Assembly: GCA_036566745.1 (NCBI GenBank)
Contig: DATCVR010000197.1
Coordinates: 1-33,678 of the forward strand
DNA from: DATCVR01 sp036566745
GTDB taxonomy: Bacteria > Actinomycetota > Actinomycetes > Jiangellales > Jiangellaceae
DNA length: 33,678 nt
Reading direction: 5' to 3'
Position numbers and translations under genes: made by a program. Numbering within the stretch: position 1 is the first letter of the stretch; each line of letters begins with the position of its first letter. Under the pieces are notes generated by a model. The model was not told the DNA's origin. It did no database searches and was given only the letters and a program-made list of their open reading frames with translations. Positions 15,486-22,960 of the stretch are shown piece by piece.

Positions 15486-16061
15486 ATGGCGTGGGACACC
15501 GAAGGAACCAAGCGACGTCTGCTCGACGCCGCTGTCGACGAGTTCGCCGAGCACGGCCCCGCCGGCGCCCGGGTCGACCGGATCGCCAAGTCCGCAGGCG
15601 TCAACAAGGAGCGCATCTACCAGTATTTCGACGACAAGGACGGATTGTTCCAGGCCGTGCTCGACAGCGAGCTCCTCAAGCTCGCGGCCGCCAACCCGCT
15701 CACCCCAGAGGCCGCGAAGGACCTCGGCGCCTACGCCGGCCGGGCCTTCGACTACCACCGCGACCACCCCCACTACCTCCGCCTTCTGCGATGGGAGGGG
15801 TTGGCCGACGACCCGTCGCTCGCGGTGTCGGAGGAGCGCCATGCTCACTATCGCGAGAAGATCGAGGCCATCGCCGCAGCTCAGGCCAAGGGCGCCATTC
15901 CCGGCGACCTCGACCCGGGCGCCCTCATGTATGCGGTGATCGCGCTGGCGGCCTGGTGGTTCGTCACTCCCAGCGCCGCGCTGAAGGTCGGCCGCGACGT
16001 CGACATGGCCGACCGCCGGGCCATCACGGTCGAACTCGCTCGCCGGCTGACCACCCCGTGA
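15486..16061 (+). CDS. TetR/AcrR-family transcriptional regulator
   Basis: A 191-aa repressor. The N-terminal helix-turn-helix is at about residues 9-55 (KRRLLDAAVDEFAEHGPAGARVDRIAKSAGVNKERIYQYFDDKDGLF). A helical C-terminal ligand/dimerisation domain follows (DYHRDHPHYLRLLRWEGL; AVIALAAWWFVTPSAA). The ATG at 15486 is chosen because a consensus promoter puts the transcript start exactly there and the HTH begins nine residues later. Two similar inverted repeats in the divergent promoter region are its probable operators, controlling itself and the small membrane-protein gene. The ligand is unknown. Confidence 0.92.
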   Translation: MAWDTEGTKRRLLDAAVDEFAEHGPAGARVDRIAKSAGVNKERIYQYFDDKDGLFQAVLDSELLKLAAANPLTPEAAKDLGAYAGRAFDYHRDHPHYLRLLRWEGLADDPSLAVSEERHAHYREKIEAIAAAQAKGAIPGDLDPGALMYAVIALAAWWFVTPSAALKVGRDVDMADRRAITVELARRLTTP

Positions 16062-16066
16062 CCCCG

Positions 16067-16773
16067 TTATGCCCACCGGCGCGAGGCGACGATCACCGCC
16101 AGGCCACCGCGGCCTCGGCTACCCCTGGGGTCCACCGCGGTGTTCACCGCTGAGTAGATGGGCTCGGTCATCTCGACGACGGTGGACGCGACATCGTCCA
16201 GGGTGAACGGGAACTTCTCCCCGTTGCTCTCGTCGCTCGACACCTGCAGATGGATCTTCACCACGAGGTTGTCCTGCTGCACCATCGTCATGACGACGTT
16301 TTCGGTCACGCCCCCAGCGGTGACGACCGCTCCGCGGGTCCAGGGGCCGGTGAGGTCCTCAGCCGCGGCCCCTCGAAGCCGGTGGCTTCAGCCAGGCGGC
16401 TGTCGTACTTCTCACTCGCCTCGTCAGTGCTCCCGAGCGGGACGACCGCGACGTTCAGCCTGGCCGGGACGGCCTCCGTCGACCCGGGAAGGTCGAGCTG
16501 CGCGAAACACTGCGGGCCAGCCGGCTCGACCCCCGAGCCCGGTGGGATGTCCTCCGGCCCGTACACGTACCCCGGCGAGGACAGCGTGGTCACGAGCGGC
16601 TGCAGGTCGACCAGCCCGCAGACCTTCATCGCCGCGACAACCGAGGCGTCCGCGCCGGCGCCTGCGCTTGCGCCAGCGCCGACACCCGCACTGGCGGGCG
16701 ACGAGCCGGGCTCCTGGTCGCCGCCGCAGGCCGCGACCGCTAGCAGTCCGGTGGCGATCACTGCGCCGGCCAC
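16067..16773 (-). pseudogene. Frameshifted lipoprotein gene
   Basis: The first part (GTG at 16773) encodes LLAVAACGGD, a lipobox signal for lipid attachment at Cys, then a Ser/Ala/Gly-rich linker and a domain with two further Cys (KVCGLVDLQPLV; GPQCFAQLDLP), resembling DUF3558-like lipoproteins. It runs out of frame near 16370 and ends at 16306. In the next frame an excellent continuation exists: AEDLTGPWTRGAVVTAGGVTENVV and onward to the stop at 16067. A CCCC run at 16369-16372 marks the likely slip. The n-region Arg/Lys codons lie upstream of the only usable start, hinting at a second lesion. Sequencing error is the alternative. Confidence 0.6.
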
Positions 16774-16876
16774 GAGCTGCGCGGGCTTCCGGCGCTGCGG
16801 CGCGAGCGCAGTGGACGCGGTTCATGGGCTCATGGATCACCGATCTCGTGGGCGTGGTCAACAGGAGGTGGGGTGT

Positions 16877-16929
16877 GTCGTCACCGTCGCCGGAGAATTA
16901 CGTCTCCCGGATCCGGCGACGGTGACGAC
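16877..16929. repeat. 18-bp perfect inverted repeat
   Basis: GTCGTCACCGTCGCCGGA (16877-16894) is exactly complementary to 16912-16929, with a 17-nt loop that can itself pair (GGAGA/TCTCC). This is by far the strongest hairpin noticed in the window. It lies in the roughly 300-nt space between the lipoprotein gene and the NHL pseudogene, where no gene is recognised. A bidirectional terminator or a small mobile-element remnant are the options. Confidence 0.75.
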
Positions 16930-17020
16930 CTGAGTGGTTCGGTGCCTTCTCGACCAGGTCCTCGGCCTGAATGTCACCGGCGACAGCGGGCACAGCTCCC
17001 ATCGGCGACCGGCGCGAGAA

Positions 17021-17058
17021 CGGTGCCCGAACGGCACCGAACCAGCACTCGACGAGTG
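17021..17058 (-). terminator. Two tandem hairpins after the NHL pseudogene
   Basis: CACTCG-A-CGAGTG (17046-17058) and CGGTGCC-N5-GGCACCG (17021-17039) follow the stop at 17082 on the minus strand. A third stem, CGCCG-N6-CGGCG (17077-17092), spans the stop itself. Stacked GC-rich stems without a T-run are typical of actinobacterial terminators. Confidence 0.5.
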
Positions 17059-17063
17059 TCTTC

Positions 17064-17090
17064 GGCGCCGCTACACCGCCGCTATATCGG
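17064..17090. repeat. Copy 1 of a 27-bp imperfect repeat bordering the NHL genes
   Basis: This segment matches 21611-21637 at about 23 of 27 positions, with core CTACAC-GCCGCTA-ATCG, in the same orientation. One copy is at the end of the NHL pseudogene and the other upstream of the intact NHL gene. Confidence 0.4.
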
Positions 17091-18265
17091 CGCTGAAACC
17101 CGCGCCGCGCCCGCCCGGCGCCGACGCCCGAGGAGCGCCGCTCCGGCGACCACCAGCACGCCACCGGCGCCCATCACGACGCCCCAGGGGAACGGTCCCG
17201 CCATCTCCCCCGGCCGGACCAGGACGCGAACGAGCCCGGTGTCCGGCTCGGCGAAGTAGAGGTTGCCGTGCCCATCGAAGTCCATCGACGTCGGGGACAC
17301 ACCCGCCGATCCGTCCTCCTCGTCGGCCCAGTCGAGGATCGTCGAGATGGTTCCGTCGGTGTCGATCCGCCGGATCCCGTGGATCGGACTGCTCACGTAG
17401 ATCGTGCCGTCGGCGTCCACGGCCACGTCGGTGGGGCGAGCCAGCACCGCGTCGGTCGCCGGGCCACCATCGCCGATCTCGCCGTTCGTCCACGACGACT
17501 CTCCGTTCCCGGCGATCACCGTCGACGCGCCGTCCGGCCTGACCTCGGTGACCTGGTCCAGACGGTTCTCGGCCACGTAGACGGTGCCGTCCGGTGCGAT
17601 CACGTACACCCGCTGCTCCGAGGCGTCGACGACGTAGACGCCCGCCGGCCCCAGCGTCAGATCCCAGTTGGCCATTGCGACGGTCGTCGCGGGACGCCGT
17701 CGGCGACCGCCTGTCCGGACCGCTGGACTCCGGCGGCCAGGCGCACCATCGAGCCGTCGGGGTACACGGTGTCGACGCCGGCGTCGGTGGAGACGTGCAC
17801 CGCACCGCCGGCGCCCGGGGCGACTGCCCGTACGCCGATCAGCGGTTCGCCGTCGACTCCGCCCGGCACCGGCTCGGGCTTGCCGTCGGCGTCGAGACGC
17901 AGCAACCGCCGGGACTGTTCCTCGACGACGCACACCGCACCGCTTTCGTCGACGGCCACCCGCCACGGCCTCGCCAGCTCGCCCTCGGTTCCGGCCACCG
18001 TGACGACGGTTCCCGGGCTCTGACCGGCCCAGGGGTCCTCGCCGGGCGTCTGGCGGTCCCCGGCTCCGGTGCCGTCGACCGCAGAGGCCGCCTCTCCTGG
18101 CACGATCATCCGTACGATGCCGCCGAGGCCGACGTACAGGTAGCCATCGGGGCCGACCGCCACGTCCTCGACGCTCGCGACCTCTACCTCGTCCTGCTCG
18201 CCGGAGGCCGGGACCCATCGGAATCCCCGGACGCTGGACGACATCGGAACCGAGACCTCGCGCAC
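17082..18265 (-). pseudogene. Truncated, frameshifted NHL-repeat paralogue
   Basis: Two frames together encode a beta-propeller protein like its upstream neighbour. The first runs from GTG 18265 with blades such as DVAVGPDGYLYVGL and loses frame near 17685-17695. The second continues with VAMANWDLTLGPAGVYVVD through the blades TDVAVDADGTIYVSS and MDFDGHGNLYFAE to a C-terminal membrane helix (GVVMGAGGVLVVAGAALL) and an Arg-rich tail, stop 17082. There is no signal peptide: the start corresponds to the sixth blade and the DPWAxxxPGT linker in the middle of the intact protein. It starts 1 nt after the neighbour's stop. It is best read as a decayed tandem duplicate. Confidence 0.65.
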
Positions 18266-18266
18266 G

Positions 18267-21200
18267 CTAGGCCGTGCCGGAGCGGGCGGCCGCCGTGGTC
18301 GAGTCGGGACCTCCGGCGTCGGCGGCGCGGCCGCGTCGGCGGACCATCAGGACGAAGACGATGACGATGACGGCACCGGCCACGACACCGATCCATGCCC
18401 AGGGCACCGGGCCGGGAATGTCGCCGGGTCGTACGACCGCCCGCACCTGGCTGGAGTGAGTGTCGACGAAGTACAGGTCGCCGTGCGGCCCGATCGCCAA
18501 GGCGGTGGGGGCGTAGTACGACGTCGTCGGTCCGTCCACCTCCGTCGGCGAGGTGAAGACCGTCGTGATGGTGCCCCCGGTGTCGACCCGCCGGATGCCA
18601 CGGGTGGCACTGATGTAGAGATTGCCGTCGGCGTCGACCACGACGTCCGAGGGGCTGCTCAGGAGCGCCTCCGTCGCCGGTCCGCCGTCGCCGAGGTCGT
18701 CCTGACCCGCGTCCGACGTACGGGAGCCGGCGACGGTCCTGACGTCGCCGGCGGCGTCGATCGCCAGCACCCGGTTGCCGCTCGGGTCGGCGACGTACGC
18801 CGTGCCATCGGCACCCACGGCGATGCCACCGGGCGCCGGCACATCGGACTCGCCGAGCTCGGCACGCACGCCGAGCGTGCCGTCCGGGCGGAGGGTGTAC
18901 AGGCGGTTCTGCGCGCTGTCGGCGATGTAGAGGGTGTCGTCGGGGCCAGCCGCGACGTCCGTCACGGTGATCGTCGCGGTGAGGGCACTCTGGCCGTCCT
19001 CGACCTTCGCGTCCTCCGGCCCGCCGCCCGCGACGGTCACGAGGTCACCGTCCGGGTAGAACCTGACCAGTTCGCGTCCGACGACCGCATACGTGTCGCC
19101 GGCCGCGGTCGTGGTGACCGCGCCCACCTCGACGAGTGATGACGCCGGCCCAACGAGCGGGCTGATCGTGCCGTCGACGACGGAGTCGATACGCCAGTTC
19201 TGGGCGTCGGACACATAGAGGGTGCCGTCGCCGCCGACGGAGATGCCCAGCTGCCGCCCCAGTTCGGCGTCGAGGGCCGCCCTTTCGCCGGAGTCGGCGG
19301 CTTCGGCGTCGTCCTCGGTCTCGACGACAGTGGTGATGAGGCCGTCGGCCGAGATGCGGCGGATGGCGTCACTCCGGGAGCCGGTGACGTAGACCGTGCC
19401 GTCGCCGTCGATCGTGACGGCGAGCGGCTCGTCGAGGGCGGCCTCGACGGCCGGGCCGTCGTCGCCCGCGTCGCGACGCTCGCCGATGCCGGCAATCGTC
19501 TCGATGACACCGCTGGAGTCGATCGTACGGATCCGGCCGTTGAAGGTGTCGGCGACGTAGACGGTGCCGTCGGGGCCGACCGCCACGTCGGCCGGGGTGT
19601 TCAGCTCGGCGTCGACCGCGAGCCCGCCGTCGCCGGCGAAGCCGCCCTCGTCGAGGCCGAGATAGCTGTCGCCGGCGATGGTCACCAGGACCCCGTCGGG
19701 GCGCACCATCCGGACGTACGGGCGCCCGCTCTCGACGAAGTAGACGTTGCCGGCCGGGTCGACGTCGACGGCTTTGGGCTCCCACAGACTTGCGTCCGTC
19801 GCCGGTGCGTTGTCCGCCTCCTTCGCCCACAGGTCACCGCCACCGGCGATGGTCGTGATGACGCCCGCGGCATCGACTCTGCGGATCAGTCCACTGCCGG
19901 CGTCGGCGACGTAGAGGCTGCCGTCCGGGGCGATCGCGAGGGCCATCGGGGTGCTGAGAAGCGCCTCGGTGGCCGGCCCGCCGTCGCCGTTGGGCACCTG
20001 GTCCTCGCCGTCATCGCTCGGCGGACCGATTCCGGCGATGGTGCTGATGACGCCGGCGGAGTCGATCGTGCGGACCCGCCCGTTGCCCGCATCGGCGACG
20101 TAGAGATTCCCCTCGGCGTCCAGCTCGACGTCGAATGGCTGATCGAGCTGCGCGTCCACGGCCGGACCGTCGTCGCCGGCGAAACCCGCGTCACCGGTGC
20201 CGGCCACCGTGCTGATGGTGCCGTCCAGGTCGACCTTGTTCACGACGTGGCGTCCGGGGTCGGCGTAATAGAGCGCCCCTGCGGCGTCGACAGCGACACT
20301 GCGGGGCCCGAGGTCATGGTCGGGCCGAACGGCAGCGGCCGGGTCGGACTCGGCGTCCGGGCCGGTCTCGACGCCGGCGACGCTGAGGACCGTTCCCGGC
20401 TCCTCCTGCGCCCAGGGCGAGTCGCCGGGTGCAGCCCCGTCCTCGGCCGCTTCGCCGTCGGCCGCCTGATCGACGCTCCGCACCAGCATCTGGATCTGCG
20501 AGCCGGAGGTGAAGTAGAGGTCGCCGGCCGGGCCGACGTCGATGTCGCCCGGGCCGGGGAGACGCGGACCGACCGTGGTGATGATCCCGTCGGGGTCGAC
20601 CATGCGGACCCGGCTGTTGCCGGCGTCGGTGATGTAGAGGTTGTCCTCGGCGTCGACGGCGATGGGGCGGCCCTGAGCCTCACTGAGTTCGGCCTCGACG
20701 GCCGGCCCGCCGTCACCGCCGAAGCCCTCCGCCGTGCCGGTGACCGTGGTGAGGATCCCCGCGGCGTCGACCTTGTACACCTCGCCGCTCGTCTCGATGG
20801 TGAAGTACACGTTGGCTTGGGAGTCGACATCCACGCTGGTGGGGCCGTACGTGTTCGCGCCGGTGGCGGCCAGCCCTTCGCTCTCTCGGAGTGGGAGTTC
20901 ACCGCCGCCGGCGATGGTCGTGATGACGCCCGATGGGTCGATCTTGCGGATGCGGTTGCCGGTGGCATCGGCGACGTAGACGTTGCCGGCGGCGTCGACG
21001 GCGATGTCGGAGGGCTCGTAGATCCACGCGTCCACGGCGAGCCCACCGTCGACCCCGGTCTCGTCCACGTCGTCCTCGCCTGCGCCCGCGATGACGGTGA
21101 CCACTCCCGCGGGGTCGATGCGGCGGATGTCCTGGTCGGAGGCCACATACAGGCTCCCGTCGGGACCGACGGCGCTGGCCCGCGGCACGTTGCTGGGGCT

Positions 21201-21596
21201 CCAGAATCCCCAGCCCGGGAGCTCCGGCCCGTCGGTCTCCGGCGATCTCTGCGCCCGCGTGCCCCCGACGGTGTCGATGATGCCGTCGGGGTCGACCATG
21301 CGGAGCCGCTTGTTGAACCTGTCCGCGATGTAGACGCTGCCGTCGGGGCCGACCGTCACGCTCAAGTAGTCGTTCAGCCGCGCGTCGAGCGCCGAGCCAC
21401 CGTCGCCGGAGTAGCCGGTCGCGCCGTTACCGGCCACGGTGCGGAGTTGACCTGGCTTGGGCGCGGTCGCCGTCGCGGTCGCGGTCGCGTCCGCGGGGCC
21501 TGAAGCACCCAGGGCAGGCACGTACCCCGTGAGGACGACGACGGCCGCCGAGACAAGCGCGGCCGTCCGGGACGACGACGTGATCGAAACCGGCAC
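18267..21596 (-). CDS. Large NHL-repeat beta-propeller protein, secreted and membrane-anchored
   Basis: The protein has 1109 aa. An N-terminal signal-like helix (about 10-31) is followed by a short Ala-Thr repeat. About 18 repeats of 40-60 aa follow, each with a core like VAVGPDGTVYVADTFNGRIRTID and TTIAGGG, many preceded by GDGGPA. A linker after blade 6 (GDSPWAQEEPGT) and the count suggest three six-bladed propellers. A membrane helix near 1063-1083 (WIGVVAGAVIVIVFVLMV) and a basic tail end the protein, so the propellers face outside. NHL propellers bind proteins or ligands; no catalytic motif is evident. The GTG at 21596 lacks a clear ribosome site. Confidence 0.88.
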   Translation of the reverse strand: MPVSITSSSRTAALVSAAVVVLTGYVPALGASGPADATATATATAPKPGQLRTVAGNGATGYSGDGGSALDARLNDYLSVTVGPDGSVYIADRFNKRLRMVDPDGIIDTVGGTRAQRSPETDGPELPGWGFWSPSNVPRASAVGPDGSLYVASDQDIRRIDPAGVVTVIAGAGEDDVDETGVDGGLAVDAWIYEPSDIAVDAAGNVYVADATGNRIRKIDPSGVITTIAGGGELPLRESEGLAATGANTYGPTSVDVDSQANVYFTIETSGEVYKVDAAGILTTVTGTAEGFGGDGGPAVEAELSEAQGRPIAVDAEDNLYITDAGNSRVRMVDPDGIITTVGPRLPGPGDIDVGPAGDLYFTSGSQIQMLVRSVDQAADGEAAEDGAAPGDSPWAQEEPGTVLSVAGVETGPDAESDPAAAVRPDHDLGPRSVAVDAAGALYYADPGRHVVNKVDLDGTISTVAGTGDAGFAGDDGPAVDAQLDQPFDVELDAEGNLYVADAGNGRVRTIDSAGVISTIAGIGPPSDDGEDQVPNGDGGPATEALLSTPMALAIAPDGSLYVADAGSGLIRRVDAAGVITTIAGGGDLWAKEADNAPATDASLWEPKAVDVDPAGNVYFVESGRPYVRMVRPDGVLVTIAGDSYLGLDEGGFAGDGGLAVDAELNTPADVAVGPDGTVYVADTFNGRIRTIDSSGVIETIAGIGERRDAGDDGPAVEAALDEPLAVTIDGDGTVYVTGSRSDAIRRISADGLITTVVETEDDAEAADSGERAALDAELGRQLGISVGGDGTLYVSDAQNWRIDSVVDGTISPLVGPASSLVEVGAVTTTAAGDTYAVVGRELVRFYPDGDLVTVAGGGPEDAKVEDGQSALTATITVTDVAAGPDDTLYIADSAQNRLYTLRPDGTLGVRAELGESDVPAPGGIAVGADGTAYVADPSGNRVLAIDAAGDVRTVAGSRTSDAGQDDLGDGGPATEALLSSPSDVVVDADGNLYISATRGIRRVDTGGTITTVFTSPTEVDGPTTSYYAPTALAIGPHGDLYFVDTHSSQVRAVVRPGDIPGPVPWAWIGVVAGAVIVIVFVLMVRRRGRAADAGGPDSTTAAARSGTA

Positions 21597-21610
21597 TCAC
21601 GCACTCTGCA

Positions 21611-21637
21611 CGGCGGCACTACACGGCCGCTACATCG
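21611..21637. repeat. Copy 2 of a 27-bp imperfect repeat bordering the NHL genes
   Basis: This is the partner of 17064-17090, located in the 42-nt space between the hmgA stop and the NHL start and therefore in the probable NHL upstream region. Confidence 0.4.
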
Positions 21638-21638
21638 C

Positions 21639-22844
21639 TCACTGCCCGGGGCCGCGCCCGCTCCAGCTCCAGGCGTAGCGACCGTCGTCGCTCTCTCCCC
21701 CGGCCTCGCCGATCTCCAGCGGCCGGAACGTGTCGACCATGACCGCGAGCTCGTCGAAGTAATCCTTGCCGAGCGCCGCCTCGATCGCGGCCGGTTGCGG
21801 ACCGTGCGAGTGCCCGCCCGGATGCAGCGTGATCGATCCCTTCCCGATGCCGGAGCCCTTGCGTGCCTCGTAGTCGCCGTCGACGTAGAACATCACCTCG
21901 TCGGAGTCGACGTTCGAGTGGTAGTACGGCACCGGCACGGCCAGTGGGTGGTAGTCGACCTTGCGCGGCACGAAGTTGCAGATCACGAAGTTGTAGCCCT
22001 CGAAGACCTGGTGGACCGGCGGAGGCTGGTGGACCCGGCCGGTGATCGGCTCGAAGTCGGAGACGTTGAAGGTGTACGGGTAGAGGCAGCCGTCCCATCC
22101 GATCACGTCGAACGGGTGGGTGGGGTACACGACGACGCTACCCACGAGTCCGGACGGGCCGTGGCCGCGGTGCTTGGTGAACACCTCGACGTCGGCCTGC
22201 TCGACCGTGAACGGTTCGCTGGGAACGCGCAGGTCACGCTCGCAGTACGGGGCGTGCTCGAGGAACTGGCCATAGCGCGAGAGGTACCGCTTGGGCGGCG
22301 CGATGTGCGAGTTCGCCTCGATGACGTAGGCCCGCAAGGGACCGTCGCCCGTGGGCACCCAGCGATGGATGGTGGCCCGCGGGATGATCGCGTAGTCGCC
22401 CTTGCGTACCGGCAGTTTGCCGAACATCGTCTCGAGCGTGGCCTTGCCGTCCTCGACGTAGACGCATTCGTCGCCGATCGCATTGCGGTACAGCGGCGAG
22501 GACTCCCCGGCCGCCACGTACGCGATCCGGACGTCGCCGTTGCCGAGCAGGAGGCGGCGGCCGGTGACCACGTCGACGGCCTTCCAGTCCTTGCCCGGGA
22601 ACAGCTCGTGCAACCTCAGGTGCAGCGGCTTGAGCGGGTGGTTCGGGATCGTGCGCAGGTCCGGCAGCTCCCACACCCGCGAGTCGACGATCGCCGACGG
22701 CACGCCCGAGTGGTAGAGCAGCGAGGAGTCGGAGGAGAAGCCCTCCTCCCCCATCAGCTCCTCGTAGTACAGGCCGCCGTCGGGCCTGCGGAACTGGGTG
22801 TGCCGCTTGGGCGGAATCTCCCCGACGCTCTGGTAGTGCGCCAC
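21639..22844 (-). CDS. hmgA: Homogentisate 1,2-dioxygenase
   Basis: A 401-aa non-haem iron dioxygenase that opens the homogentisate ring to maleylacetoacetate in tyrosine/phenylalanine catabolism. The sequence has the family's cupin regions: GDYAIIPRATIHRW, then YPYTFNVSDFEPITGRVHQPPPVHQVFEGYNFVICNF, which supplies iron-ligand His residues, and the late SITLHPGGHSHGPQPAA. The length is near that of the shorter bacterial forms. GTG at 22844 is the start, with an ideal AGGAGG at 22850-22855. The divergent unknown gene and fumarylacetoacetase nearby complete a degradation cluster. Confidence 0.93.
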   Translation of the reverse strand: MAHYQSVGEIPPKRHTQFRRPDGGLYYEELMGEEGFSSDSSLLYHSGVPSAIVDSRVWELPDLRTIPNHPLKPLHLRLHELFPGKDWKAVDVVTGRRLLLGNGDVRIAYVAAGESSPLYRNAIGDECVYVEDGKATLETMFGKLPVRKGDYAIIPRATIHRWVPTGDGPLRAYVIEANSHIAPPKRYLSRYGQFLEHAPYCERDLRVPSEPFTVEQADVEVFTKHRGHGPSGLVGSVVVYPTHPFDVIGWDGCLYPYTFNVSDFEPITGRVHQPPPVHQVFEGYNFVICNFVPRKVDYHPLAVPVPYYHSNVDSDEVMFYVDGDYEARKGSGIGKGSITLHPGGHSHGPQPAAIEAALGKDYFDELAVMVDTFRPLEIGEAGGESDDGRYAWSWSGRGPGQ

Positions 22845-22859
22845 GACGACCTCCTCGGA

Positions 22860-22872
22860 CGTTCGATTAACG
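22860..22872. promoter_or_regulatory. Possible operator upstream of hmgA
   Basis: CGTT-CGATT-AACG is a small inverted repeat just upstream of the hmgA ribosome site, within the 116-nt divergent region. On the minus strand CTGACA and TTAATC, 18 bp apart, are a possible promoter overlapping it. The adjoining GATTAACGG resembles motifs upstream of the fumarylacetoacetase gene. Confidence 0.3.
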
Positions 22873-22960
22873 GACGCAGTTGTCCTGATGTCAGTACCAT
22901 AACCCTGGTTCCGGGCGACCCCACGTCACCCGGTCGGCTGATCCGCGAGAGGATGCGGCC

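Noticed and set aside
16158..16933. Rightward frames over the lipoprotein region
   Set aside because: Ser/Arg/Pro-rich translation without domains; the leftward frames show a lipobox and a coherent continuation.
16898..17164. 88-codon leftward frame between the lipoprotein gene and the NHL pseudogene
   Set aside because: It crosses the terminator-like hairpins and the pseudogene end, has no plausible start signal and an atypical Arg/Trp-rich composition.
20247..21503. Long rightward open frame antisense to the NHL gene (418 codons)
   Set aside because: Composition is Val/Gly/Asp/Arg-rich shadow sequence with no domain; the opposite frame has clear NHL blades.
18267..21596. Regularly spaced repeats considered as a possible CRISPR or tandem-repeat array
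   Set aside because: The periodicity is coding: each unit is an NHL blade with diverged DNA, with no conserved repeat/spacer structure.
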